Assembly: GCA_963682055.1 (NCBI GenBank)
Contig: OY821749.1
Span: 25,551,631-25,615,630 of the forward strand
Direction: 5' to 3'
Source: Primula veris
Lineage: Eukaryota; Streptophyta; Magnoliopsida; Ericales; Primulaceae
Length of the DNA: 64,000 nt
Numbering within the stretch: the first letter of the stretch is position 1; every line of letters starts with the position of its first letter. The position numbers were made by a program, and so were the translations under genes. The notes beneath the pieces are model-generated. The model saw only the letters and a list, made by a program, of their open reading frames with translations, was not told the DNA's origin and did no database searches. Of this stretch, positions 48,685-59,880 are shown one piece after another.

Positions 48685-49560
48685 TTCTCTCTTTCTCTCT
48701 CCCTCTCTTGAATTCTCCGAATATTAGCTCAAAGCTACTGAAAATGCAGTAATTAAAGGATTTACTAAATTGGTTTTTTTCTTAAAGTGACTCAGAATCT
48801 CTGCTAGTGTTCATTCTCAAGGTAATTTACTAACTCATTTTCTGCTATTTAATCTGAGTTCATTCTTTTGAAGTGAATTTGATCAATATATTTGATTCTG
48901 ATTCTTGTTTGTGACATAGATCTGGAAGCTTTAAACTGGGTTTAAGCTAGTTTTGTTATGTTTGTAACTAATCTTTGTGTTTAGTTTTAGATCTTTATGA
49001 TGTTTCCTTAATTGAATTGTTAATATTAGTACAAGTAGTTTGGTTAATGACTTAAGTGTTTATTTTTTAGTTTAATTTGCTATATTGGAACATAGGATCT
49101 ACACTTCTATGGCCTAGTTACTTGTATATTGGGAAAAAAATAGTAAATTTAACTTGGAAAAATAAGTTACATAATGTGTTGATGTAAGTGAATAGTGATG
49201 GACCTTGTTTTTGGTTAGATTGAATTTGATTAAAGCTCTTAACTTTTAAAGAATTTGATTGTTTGTAGCTTTTTAGCTCAGGTTATTTTTGGCTTTGAGG
49301 CTGTTATTAATTGGTTAATTACTTGTAAAATGATTTTTTTGGGTAAGGACTTCGCAGTCTTATATAAGGCATCTTATTAGGATAAATGTCCTGTGTTTAG
49401 TGAAACTAAGAAAAATATTATTTTGGATTATATTCTTACAATCAGCTTACACCTTGCAGTTATTTTCAAAATATGATTATTTATGTCAACAATACTAAAC
49501 TAATGTCCTGATCCCATTTACTTTCAGTGTCACACGGTGAAAAATTCCGGTCTCAATCCA
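48685..49560 (+). promoter_or_regulatory. FERONIA leader with intron 48822-49527
   Basis: A CT-rich leader (ctctctttctctctccctct near 48687) runs to donor CTCAAG|GTAATT after 48821. Acceptor TTTCAG lies at 49522-49527. A minimal uORF, ATG CAG TAA, lies at 48744. A leader intron just before the start codon is usual for FERONIA-type genes, which have an intron-less coding region. Confidence 0.7.
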
Positions 49561-52242
49561 ATGAGGGGGTCAAACAAATACAACCCCTTGTCGATGTTAG
49601 TCATTTTATTAGTACCCCTTTTGGCAAACTTAGCTTCTGCAGCTGATTATGTTCCCGCCGATGAGATTTTCCTAAACTGCGGAGCCTCTCCCAATACTAC
49701 CGATTCAGATGGTCGAATATGGGGATCTGATATTGGGTCGACGTTTTTATCCGCAAATGCCAAATCATCAACATCACCAGCCGCTACTCAGGATCCTTCT
49801 GTACCCGAAGTCCCATACATGACCGCCAGAATTTTTCAATCCGAGTTTACATATAGTATTCCAGTAGGCCCGGGCCGTAAATTTCTACGCTTACATTTTT
49901 ACCCCAATTTGTATTCAGGTCTCAACGCCTCGAACTCGATATTTAGTGTAACTTCGGGTCCATTTACCCTTCTTAAGAATTTCAGTGCTGCCCAAACTGC
50001 CGAAGCCCTTAACTACGCATTAATAATGAAGGAGTTCTCTATAAATGTACCTAACGATGTTTTGAACATAACCTTCAAACCCTCGACAAATTACACTAAC
50101 TCATTCGCCTTCGTGAACGGTATCGAAGTTGTTTCTATGCCTGATATTTATGTTTCAAGCGGAGATGCAATGATTGTTGGGCAAAGCTCGTTTTTTGATA
50201 TTGGCAACAGTACGTCCCTCGAGAACGTGTATAGGTTGAATGTGGGTGGGAATGATATTTCTCCATCTGGCGATACGGGTTTGTCACGAACATGGTCTAG
50301 CGATACATCATATATATTCGGGGCAGCTGAAGGAGCAACACAATCTGCCGAACCAAATATGACAATTACGTTTCCTTCTGGCACACCATCCTACATAGCA
50401 CCTGTGAACATGTACTCCACCTCCAGGTCAATGGGTCCTAGCGTGTTGGTGAACCCGAATTTTAACCTAACTTGGTACTTCCCGGTGGACTCGGGGTTCT
50501 TTTACCTTGTCAGGTTACATTTCTGTGAGGTTGATCCGAACATTACTAAACCAAATCAAATCGTGTTTAATATCTATATACAAAACCAAACGGCTTTCGA
50601 AGGGGCGGACGTGATCGCTTGGGCTGATGGAAAAAACGGTGTCTCGATTCACAAGGATTACGTAGTCTACGTGCCACCTGGCGTCCCTCGGACCGACTTA
50701 TGGCTTGCGTTGGGTATAAATACCCGCATGAAGCCCCAGTTTTATGATGCGTTTTTAAACGGAGCGGAGATATTTAAAGTAAATGATACCACTGGGAACC
50801 TCGCGGGTCCTAACCCTATGCCAGTTCCTAAAGATACGAATATTGATTTGTCTAAGTTCAAGAAAGCTTCAAAATCTAGTAGCCAAGCGGCTATTATCGG
50901 AGGAAGTATTGGCGGTGGTCTAGCTGCCATATTCCTCGTTTTCTTGGCTTGTCTAATATGCCGTCGTCGTCAGCAAGTGAAATACACAACCCCTAGTGAT
51001 GGGCCGTCGGGGTGGCTACCCCTCTCTCTCTACGGAAACTCTCACTCCTCGGGATCCGTGAAAACAACCACCACGGGAAGCTATGCCTCCTCTCTCCCTT
51101 CGAACCTATGCCGCCACTTCTCCTTCGCCGAGATCAAATCCGCGACCAACAACTTTGACGAGGCCCTTATTTTGGGGGTCGGAGGGTTCGGCAAGGTCTA
51201 CAAAGGAGAACTCGATAATGGGACCCTTAAAGTTGCAATAAAGCGTGGTAACCCACTATCCGAGCAAGGTATCCACGAGTTCCAGACCGAGATAGAGTTG
51301 CTATCGAAGCTTCGTCATCGCCATCTTGTTTCTCTCATCGGCTATTGCGAGGAGAATACGGAGATGATACTTGTATATGATTATATGGCGTATGGTACTC
51401 TTCGAGAGCACTTGTATAAGACCAATAAGCCACCATTGCCCTGGAAGCAAAGGCTAGAGATATGTATAGGAGCTGCTCGCGGGTTACATTATCTCCATAC
51501 TGGTGCTAAGTACACGATCATACATAGAGATGTGAAGACGACCAATATTTTAGTAGATGAGAAATGGGTTGCAAAGGTTTCAGATTTTGGGTTGTCGAAA
51601 ACAGGCCCTACATTGGATCATACCCACGTGAGCACGGTCGTGAAGGGTAGTTTTGGGTATTTAGACCCAGAATATTTCCGTAGACAACAACTAACGGATA
51701 AATCCGACGTTTACTCTTTCGGAGTTGTGCTTTTCGAAATCTTATGTGCTAGACCGGCTTTGAACCCTACACTTGCAAAGGAGCAAGTGAGCTTAGCAGA
51801 ATGGGCTGTTCATTGTCAGAAAAAGGGTATTCTCGACCAAATCATGGACCCACTTTTAAAGGGTAAAATAGCACCCGAGTGTTTCAAAAAGTTTGCAGAA
51901 ACAGCAATGAAATGTGTGTCTGATCAAGGGATAGATAGGCCGTCTATGGGAGATGTGTTGTGGAACTTGGAATTCGCTTTACAGCTACAAGAGAGTGCTG
52001 AGGAGAGCGGGAAAGGGCTCGGAGGGTTAGATGGGGAAGTGGGTGATTCGTTTAATGACGTGTCCTGTAAAGGGAAAAAAGATTCGGATAATATTGTTTC
52101 GGAATTTAATGGAAATGTGACGGATTCAAGGAGCAGTGGGATGAGTATGAGTATTGGCGGGAGAAGTTTAGCGAGTGAAGATTCCGATGGGCTTACACCA
52201 AGTGCAGTGTTCTCGCAGATCATGAACCCGAAAGGGCGTTGA
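49561..52242 (+). CDS. FER: FERONIA receptor-like kinase (CrRLK1L family), complete
   Basis: Plasma-membrane receptor kinase that binds RALF peptides and pectin through two malectin-like domains. It works with LLG co-receptors in growth, cell-wall sensing, fertilisation and immunity. The coding region is one exon. The first ATG (49561) gives 893 residues; the open frame extends 8 codons upstream to a GTG, which is not used. Visible in order: signal peptide about 1-28 (MLVILLVPLLANLASA); malectin-like domains about 30-400 with many N-glycosylation sites; transmembrane segment about 443-465; kinase domain with GVGGFGKVYKG at about 538, Lys in VAIKRG at about 561, HRDVKTTN at about 654, DFG at about 675 and GSFGYLDPEYFRRQQLTDKS. 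The C-terminus SIGGRSLASEDSDGLTPSAV, then FSQIMNPKGR, is diagnostic for FERONIA against ANJEA, HERK and THESEUS. No lesions are seen. Confidence 0.98.
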   Translation: MRGSNKYNPLSMLVILLVPLLANLASAADYVPADEIFLNCGASPNTTDSDGRIWGSDIGSTFLSANAKSSTSPAATQDPSVPEVPYMTARIFQSEFTYSIPVGPGRKFLRLHFYPNLYSGLNASNSIFSVTSGPFTLLKNFSAAQTAEALNYALIMKEFSINVPNDVLNITFKPSTNYTNSFAFVNGIEVVSMPDIYVSSGDAMIVGQSSFFDIGNSTSLENVYRLNVGGNDISPSGDTGLSRTWSSDTSYIFGAAEGATQSAEPNMTITFPSGTPSYIAPVNMYSTSRSMGPSVLVNPNFNLTWYFPVDSGFFYLVRLHFCEVDPNITKPNQIVFNIYIQNQTAFEGADVIAWADGKNGVSIHKDYVVYVPPGVPRTDLWLALGINTRMKPQFYDAFLNGAEIFKVNDTTGNLAGPNPMPVPKDTNIDLSKFKKASKSSSQAAIIGGSIGGGLAAIFLVFLACLICRRRQQVKYTTPSDGPSGWLPLSLYGNSHSSGSVKTTTTGSYASSLPSNLCRHFSFAEIKSATNNFDEALILGVGGFGKVYKGELDNGTLKVAIKRGNPLSEQGIHEFQTEIELLSKLRHRHLVSLIGYCEENTEMILVYDYMAYGTLREHLYKTNKPPLPWKQRLEICIGAARGLHYLHTGAKYTIIHRDVKTTNILVDEKWVAKVSDFGLSKTGPTLDHTHVSTVVKGSFGYLDPEYFRRQQLTDKSDVYSFGVVLFEILCARPALNPTLAKEQVSLAEWAVHCQKKGILDQIMDPLLKGKIAPECFKKFAETAMKCVSDQGIDRPSMGDVLWNLEFALQLQESAEESGKGLGGLDGEVGDSFNDVSCKGKKDSDNIVSEFNGNVTDSRSSGMSMSIGGRSLASEDSDGLTPSAVFSQIMNPKGR

Positions 52243-52980
52243 TGAATGGAATAAGCGATAAGCCGTTTTCATATTATTTTCAAGTCTTTTAACTACTTAA
52301 GTTCCAAAACATTCCTTTGGTTTTCTTTATTTTTCCAGTTAAAATATTTATGAATTTACTTACTACTATTTATTTATGTTACCTTTTGTTTTGGTTCCAA
52401 AATTGTATGTACAATTTACAAGTTGAGTCATGAGTGTGAATTGAAAGTCGTGTAATATTTGTAATATTAGCTGTTGTGTTAGTTATGCTGATCACAAGGG
52501 AATTTTGCTATTTAGATATTTAGATGTGCTTAGCATTAACTTTTGCTGTACCTAACATGTGAAAGGTTCCCCATAACTCTATTATTGTCTTTAATTAATT
52601 TATTTAGGATTATTGGTGCGTCAATTTAGGAAGATTATTATTCAATTGTTTTGCTGTTTGGGTTGGTCGTGAAAGTTTGACTTGGCAAAGATAGAGAGGC
52701 TTTTGGCATTTGGCGCAAAGCTAAAAATATTTGGGCTGTCATAATTTTTGGTCTTAGTCTCTGACATTTTCTGCAATTTTTTTGACTTGCTATTTTTTTC
52801 TATTTTTAGTTGAATTTGGTTAACTTCTTTCACTGATATATACACCCCTAGAAAGCAGCAAAAAAAGGGTTCTAGGTTCTTATCTAATATTATAAGTATT
52901 ATGGTTTTATTTTGAAAGTAGCTAATATAAGTATCTTTTGAATTTGTAACATCTTCGAACATAATGATAGACCTAATAGA

Positions 52981-53210
52981 CTAATACCAATTCGTTTCTA
53001 TTTAATTGTCAACTATCAAACTACGTATAATTTTGACCGGCCAAGAAATTGTATCAAAATTGTCGGAATGAAAATTTTCAAAAGTTGATTATATAGTTTA
53101 AATGTTAAATTTTATGATTAGATTTAAAAAAAATATTATTTCGATAATTTTGATAAAAGTTTTAAACCGGTTAAAAGTTTCGTAATGGACAATTAAATGG
53201 GAACGGGGAA
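52981..53210. mobile_element. Stowaway-like MITE, copy 2
   Basis: Starts ttcgtttctatttaattgtc and ends gacaattaaatgggaacg, an inverted pair. The centre has aaaagttgattatatagttt and gttaaattttatgattag. About 230 bp. Very close to the copy at 53800-54040, so they share a recent source. Confidence 0.7.
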
Positions 53211-53799
53211 TAGCAATATGATACAAATTGAGGCTCAATGAGGAGGAGGAGCATCTAACTACCTTTTGTAAAACAGTTATCTTAACTGCTCTTTATGTGA
53301 GCGGTTGGATTTTAAGTGAAAAAATCAAAGGTTGAGATGGAATGGGCACTTATGAATAGATAAATAACTAAATAATTTTCATTTGTTTTATTTCTCCTCG
53401 TCTATTTCAAAACAGTACAATAGTACCCAGAACATATATTTGTTTCTCCTCCCCATTCTCCCAAATTTAATTTTCTATTCGTAGAAAATTAATTAATTAT
53501 CTAGAATTTATATGTGAAAGTTGAAACACTTTGTAGGAAACATCGATGGACTGTGTAGTTCAATTTATCATTGTTGCAACAGAAATCAATTCTAACATAA
53601 TATTAAAATCAAATCAGTTACGAATTTAAGTGATTAAATTGCAGGTAATGTTTTTTTTTTCTACATGGTATTTCTAGTTGACCCTGGGGCTTGATTGATG
53701 ATCATTGTCCAAAATGAAAATGTTGGGATTTTCCTTTTTATTAATTGGAAAAATATTTTAAAAAGTACCGGTGAGGATTAATGGATTATTCTAAGTTAG
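53211..53799. other. Intergenic DNA, nothing recognised
   Basis: AT-rich, with no ORF or repeat ends. Confidence 0.4.
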
Positions 53800-54040
53800 T
53801 ACACCATCCGTTCCGATTTAATTGTCCATTACGAAACTACGTGTAATTTTGACTGGCCAATAACTTGTATCAAAATTGTCGAAATGAAAATTTTCAAAAG
53901 TTGATTATATAGTTCAAATGTTAAATTTTATGATTAGATTTAAAAAAAAAATCATTTCGACAATTTTGATACAAGTTATAAACCGATCAAAATTGCACGT
54001 AGTTTCATAATGAACAATTAAATTAAATGAGAAACATGTT
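53800..54040. mobile_element. Stowaway-like MITE, copy 3
   Basis: Left end tacaccatccgttccgattt followed by aattgtccattac; right end gaacaattaaattaaatgag. The arms pair over most of their length (caaaattgtcgaaatga with tcatttcgacaattttg). TA flanks are consistent with Tc1/mariner Stowaway elements. Confidence 0.75.
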
Positions 54041-55264
54041 TGAAAGGAACAAGAGTATTATTTTAAAACTTTTTTTATTTTCTTCATTTAATGTCAGCCT
54101 TTAAATCTTGCATTTTAAATCCAACAGCTAAGGAATAAAATAGTTAGGATAATCATTAAATTTTCACATTCAGGGTTCCTCTTCCAATCTTGTCCCCAAC
54201 TATTACCTTTATTAGTGATGAGATCTAATTAAAGATGTAAAACATGGGTGTGAAAATGAAATTTAAGCAAAATGTTACTACTTAGGAGGTTACACAAACC
54301 AAACCAAACGAGAGGACTAAATTACAACTCCACTAAGAATATGGGTGCAAATTAGAAGTTTAGCCAATCTTTTAGTACTACGGTTTTAAAAGATACTGAA
54401 AAACCAAAAATATTTATGCTTTACAATTCTTAAACATATCTAGGAAATGTGTCATTTTAAACAATAAATTTTTGACCAATGTATAAACCCTGTAAAATCT
54501 TTTCGTTCATAATTGTTAAATAGTTTCTCTCTTGAGATCACACCAATAGGTGGATTTTCTCGTCTCACTCCGGCGCACTAGTTCCACCGTTGCCTCGTCG
54601 TGCTTAATCCCCCACTGTATTTAGGAATATAGTTTCCAATGTGGTAGACCGATAGATTTTGATAAACTTTACTATTTGAAATTGAATCAAACTAATTACT
54701 TTCATCAAATTATACAAGTATGATTAACAAAGATTCAAATTTTTTTAATATGTAATTTTTGTCCTCAAGTCTATCGGAATGCAAATAGTAAAAATATAGA
54801 TTATAGTAAAAGTAATGAATATACTTTCGTATAAACGGTATAATTTTTAAAAAAAAACAAAGGTAAAAATATTCAAATTCATGACCTCTGACACTTAAAA
54901 CTGATATTTATACACTAGCGTGTGACTATAAGTTTTATTATATTTACATTAGATATTATATATTCAAAAGAGTTCTATGTATAAACACTTACAAAAAAAC
55001 TCAAAAAAATTATTTTTTAATTCTTGTTCCGGACGAGAGGAGCGATCGCCCCCCTTACACATACAAGGATCCGCCCTGACCGTGGTTTAACCCTATCATG
55101 TTGTTTTATAAAATTCCAGCATACCAATATCCGTATTCTAGATTCTCGCCACTAGCCCAATCTAATGTTATTTTATCTTTGTATGCAATTCACCGTATGA
55201 TAATCAATATTGTTCTTTATCTGTAGTGTTTTCCTTTAAATTGTAAACCTAGTTATCTAAAAAT
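54041..55264. other. Intergenic DNA with a fragment of a GGATCCGCCCTG-ended element
   Basis: No gene. At about 54840-55080 an element end is recognisable by gcgatcgcccccctt and ggatccgccctg, related to the GGGGCGGA-ended elements at 38408 and 46337. Its other end is not seen. Confidence 0.4.
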
Positions 55265-55475
55265 GTTAATCCCCTGTTTGTGGTCTATGTATCTACGTGC
55301 AACTTTAACCGATAAATATATCGTGCTTAAATTATTGAAAAATAAAATTTTAAAATCTGTTAATAAAGTTTAACATTTGAACTATGTGATAAATTTTAGA
55401 AAAATTCGATTTCAACAGATTAAATATTAATTAGTTATTTATGGATTAAAATTATATGTAATACATCCGTATAAC
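55265..55475. mobile_element. Stowaway-like MITE, diverged copy 4
   Basis: Contains gttaataaagtttaacattt, tgtgataaattttag and aatttagaa-type words that are the complement of the other copies' centre, so it lies in the opposite orientation. Ends are weak. Confidence 0.4.
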
Positions 55476-56314
55476 CCGAAGAAATTTAAACCAGCTTGTA
55501 ACTAGCTCTGCACTGTCCACTCAAAGTATAGACTTGTGTTTCCCAAGACAAAAGTTTTGCTGGCATATATTTTCAGTAATCTGCATATTTCATGGAATGG
55601 CAAGCTAATTTTTTTTTTTTTTTTTAAGATTAACGGCAAGCTAGCTTTATTTAATTAGCCAGAGCGTCTTAGAAAGTTTTCTGATTAATTGATTTAATTA
55701 CTGAGTGATATGCAATTATGCATGACGGAGACAATATTTACTTGTGTCATATGCAACGTGTTACTAATTCATTAAATCTCCACAAGACATGCAACGTCAA
55801 AAACAAAATTTAATCCAGATACAATGGCCATATGTCGTATTTATTGCACAAGTGTAAAAATAATTTTGACTATATAACAAATTTCATAAACGTACAAAGT
55901 GACAAATTGAGATTAATTTGATTAGAAGCACAATTTCTTATTATCTAATAATTGTAGTCACTGACTCAATGGTGCGATATAATTACAGGCAAGCTTATAT
56001 TAATTAAACCGACATAATTAGAAGCTCTTATCTCATATTCATAGTTAGGAATACAACATAATTAATATTAATAATGTCTAGCCAATCAAACAAAATGAAT
56101 ACTCGGACAAAACGTGTCAAAATACAAGTCAAGTAATTAATTATGTTTATTATCTCTGGATATAAATGTATATATACAATATACACGAAGTTTAAGGTTG
56201 TCATGTTTTTGTTTAGTTTAATTTTTTTCATGTACTGTAATTTTATCTGAACTTTGTAAAGCTTTATAGTTGGCAGAGTGGACCAAGAAGTTTGACTTAT
56301 TTCTTATGGAATAT

Positions 56315-56549
56315 GAAACCGCATTTGGCTAATACCTATCAATCTTTTGATTTTCCAGTAAAGGTTTTGGTCACATTGGGTTTTGCTCATCTTTTCTGGT
56401 AGTTTTAATTGTTAAACCAAAAGTCTCCAAATTATGAATACGTGACATAAATATTGTTACACGGTAGTAACTAACCTTAAAATTCAAACATATAAAATGA
56501 CGCACAAGTTGCATTGAGTGGGATAATTATGGGCGCTGAGGATTATTTG
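56315..56549. repeat. Segmental duplication, left part of copy A
   Basis: atttggctaatacc, tcttttgattttccag, ttgttaaaccaaaagtctcc and attgagtgggataattatg match 62005-62277 in order with moderate divergence. Interrupted by the hAT element at 56550. Confidence 0.8.
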
Positions 56550-59500
56550 CGAAGCCAGGATGTGTAAATGGAGGGTGCCAAAATATACCAAAAAAAAAAA
56601 AGCAACTTAAAATAATAATTTTTTATACTCACCCATAATCTATATACCCCATTTAAGTGTTGTTGAATAAATACCAAAGCATAAACACAAAAATTATTGC
56701 AAATAACTAACATGATACCTGATAAAATCAAAAGAAATGAACCCGACGGCTGCTCGCATTCGCAAATGCATCAATGATAGTTTCCGTGCTAAATTTTGAA
56801 GCAATATCTTTCTCAATATACATCATCATACAATCTTCAAGATAATCGGCTTCCATTTTATTACGAATACTAGTTTTGATGATATTCATAGCTGAAAATG
56901 ATCTTTCTGCGGTGGCGGTAGAAACGGGAAGAGTAAGCACGAGAACCACAATTCTATAAACAAGCTGATATGTTGTAGACCATTTTGTTTCTACCAACCA
57001 TTGACAAAGCTCGGAAATCGATGATAAATTCTTGTATTCAGGAAGAGAAATAACACAATTCTCGTAATGTCAAAGTTCCAATTTCAAGTTACTTTTCTCA
57101 AACTCCGTAAAGTCCTCCGGATAAAATTTGTCAACAAGTAGACAAATATCATCAATTTTGAATATTGAAGAGTGACAATTAGGATTCAAAGTAGAACTAA
57201 AAACTAACAATTTCATTACTTGCTCATCAAAGCGACGATTTAGTTCTTGAATTTGAGAATCTATAGCACGATAGAAAATATCAACTCTATAGCGGTCAAG
57301 TACTGAAAAGTTATCACGAGTGGGATCATACCTCGAAGAATATTTTGCATTCAAGTTTGGGATATCAATGTTGCGTGATTCACAAAAGAGTTTGACGGTA
57401 GCAACCAAATCATCGAATTCATCATCTGTAAGATTTTGAAGAAGGCTTTTAGTAGATAAAACCATTGAAGTAGCCTTAAGAATGTCTTGAGTTTTAGATT
57501 GCAAAGCTAGACAAAGAGAATTCGTGATTCCTAACATTGACTTCATAAGATCAAGTATAAAGACAAATTCAAAGGAAGTTAATGCCTTATGTGTTGAACG
57601 AGCTTCTCCCTTTAGAGAAGTAGGTCCATCTTCATAAATATTAAGTAAAACCATGCAAGCAGCACTATACATTTTTATCAAGCTAGAAACAGACTTTAGG
57701 TGAGAACTCCAGCGAGTATCACCAGGTCGTTGCAGATTACCAATTTGATTTAATCCTCTTCCAGTCTCAAGCTCTTCAATGGAAATTAAGAAAGCAATAT
57801 CATCGGCATGGGCAGCTTTCAACTCATCATTTCTTTTGCATGATGCACTAACAATATTCACGATCCGAAGCAATTTAGCAAAAAATCGGTCGACTGGAAG
57901 AACTTCTTTTGCTGATGCCACTAATGCTAATTGTAATCGATGTGCGAAGCAGTGAACATAATAAGCATATGGGCAATCACTTAATATCAAAGCTTGTAGT
58001 CCATGAAACTCACCCCGCATGTTACTTGCACCGTCAAATCCTTGTCCCTGAATATTCCGAATATCGAGATTGTGGTGATTGAGAACTGAGCATATGCTAT
58101 CTTTTAGTGTCACTGCCATAGTGTTGGGAACATGAATAATACCAAAAAAACGCTCCCGTAAAACACCATTTTTATCAACAAATCTTATAACTACTGCCAT
58201 CTGCTCCTTTTTTGACGCATCTCGAGCTTCGTCCACTATAATGCATAATTTAGCATGTCCAATTTCTTCTCGAATCGCCTCTTTCACTTTTATAGAAAAG
58301 ATATGTAAAATTTCTTTTTGAATATCAGACGACTTGTAAGTGGCATTCTTTGGAACATTTATCAATGCTTTGGTGGCTTCTTCATTATATGATGCTCAAG
58401 GAAATTACCACGGTTGTTTGATGTTGATTTCTCATCATGCCCTCTGAAAGGCATAGCTTGAAAGGCCAATTTTCGAACCAAGTCAATAGAAATTTTTAAG
58501 CGAATGCGATTGTTAAAAACTTGTTCGGCAGAAAATTTTACAATCACCCTTTCAATATTTTGAGTTGGGTTTTGTATTTCCTTCCATTTATGTTCAGCGG
58601 TTCGATGACAAGAATCGGAATTAACACCAACATGCAAACGAAAAGAACAAGTTTTCCCGCTATTGACCTTCCTCCAACCATCAAAACCTTCAACAACAAA
58701 TGCACTATGTCCTGCAAAACTAGACCCATCCGGAGGCGCAAAAAGGAAACAAGGAAAACAGAAAGCCTTGTTCTTGGCCACTGAATATTCCAACCACGAA
58801 AATAAAGCAAACCATGGAGCTTGAAATCTTCGAGGACGAGCCTTGGCGGATGCAAGAGTATACGGATATTTTTTTCCTAAATCGGGACGATTTGGACCAT
58901 GTAGAGTTATGTACGCCCTTCGAACTTCGTCACGCCTATTAACAGGATACTCCCAAATTTTTCTACGTAATCCAGGATCACGCTCTAGCGAATTAATATC
59001 AAATTCTACTGTGTCGATTATTTGAATTTTTGTTGGAGGACTAGGCGTATCGATTGTCACGTGATCAACACTACTACCAACATTCTCTTCCGTCGGAGAA
59101 ACATTAGCTCTCTTAAAGAACGAATTTATTTTAGGTGTCTTTCCCATTTTATACTCGATAAAAATATTAGCGATGCCAGATCTGCAGATTAAAACTCTAA
59201 GAGTTAATAGCCTATTTTTTTTTTCCCTTTGAGTACTTTAATCAAACACCTATGGTGCAACATAACATCAATACATATAATAAAAAGAAGCATATTAAAG
59301 GAAAAAATAAATAGAAGAGTATACCTTGCCGAGCCAGAAGGATAGAATTGTTGATGTTTTTTTTAATTAAATCTAACCCCAATCAATGCGGTGCACAGCA
59401 GCACAAAGGAGTGGAGTTTTTCTTTTTTCAACTTTGTTTTTTATTTTGATACACACGCTGACACGCACGAAGAGAAGTGTTGTTGATGTTATGTTTTTTT

Positions 59501-59743
59501 TAATTAAATCTTAAAGAGTCCAATATCAAAGAAAAATATAATTGGGTCTTTCGGCCCAAATTTAATTATTGTGTTTTGGGTTCAAACATTAGCTATAAAT
59601 ATATGTACAAGTAACATATTTTTATGGGGGTGCCAAATCTACACCTAAAAAGAAATTGTACTAAAAAAAAATTGCGTCACTTGGGATTTCTAAAATTATG
59701 GGGGGTGTCGTGGCACCCCGATCGTCCCCACTTAGCTTCCCCT
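56550..59743 (-). mobile_element. hAT transposon with decayed transposase
   Basis: A 3.2 kb insert defined by comparison with the paralogous uninterrupted site at about 62277-62284. Left end gcgaagccaggatgtg...gagggtgcca and right end ggcaccccgatcgtcccc...agcttcccctg are imperfect inverted repeats (GGGTGCCA/TGGCACCCC). A clean 8-bp duplication is not visible, so the ends have decayed. It carries the transposase pseudogene at 56731-59147 on the minus strand. Confidence 0.85.
56731..59147 (-). pseudogene. hAT transposase (TTF-type zinc finger, DUF4371, hATC), broken
   Basis: Three pieces on the minus strand. 59147-58362 encodes MGKTPKINSFFKRA and the TTF-type zinc-finger region (FCFPCFLFAPPDGSSFAG, HSAFVVEGFDGW). 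58365-57070 encodes the DUF4371/RNase-H-like core (CIIVDEARDASKKEQMAVVI, GQGFDGASNMRG, CFAHRLQLALVA, DTRWSSH). 57069-56731 encodes the hATC dimerisation domain (LPVSTATAERSFSAMNIIKT, RNKMEADYLEDC). Two lesions separate them. Near 58391-58396 a short deletion (about 16 bp by comparison with the family) shifts the frame after GNFLE. An in-frame TGA at 57070-57072 probably arose from CGA. Otherwise the domains read well, so inactivation is fairly recent. Confidence 0.92.
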
Positions 59744-59880
59744 GGTCCAAGCATATTGATTTGTTTGGAAGGATATGATTATGAGTGTTAATAACAACTC
59801 TTTATATTTGGCGCATTGTATAAAGTTAAACTAGTTCGGTTAGAAATATCGGGGTCGCTAAATTAAGTAGGATCCCTTCG
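59744..59880. repeat. Segmental duplication, right part of copy A
   Basis: gtccaagcatattgatttgt, ggatatgattatgagtgtta and ctttatatttggc match 62281-62410. The copy continues the sequence cut by the hAT element. Confidence 0.8.

Noticed and set aside
49537..49560. Eight-codon upstream extension of FERONIA starting at GTG
   Set aside because: Plant nuclear genes start at ATG; the first ATG at 49561 gives the expected length and signal peptide.
56028..56231. 67-codon minus-strand ORF
   Set aside because: AT-rich chance ORF without family features.
58521..59025. Plus-strand ORFs opposite the hAT transposase
   Set aside because: Antisense shadows of the transposase reading frame.
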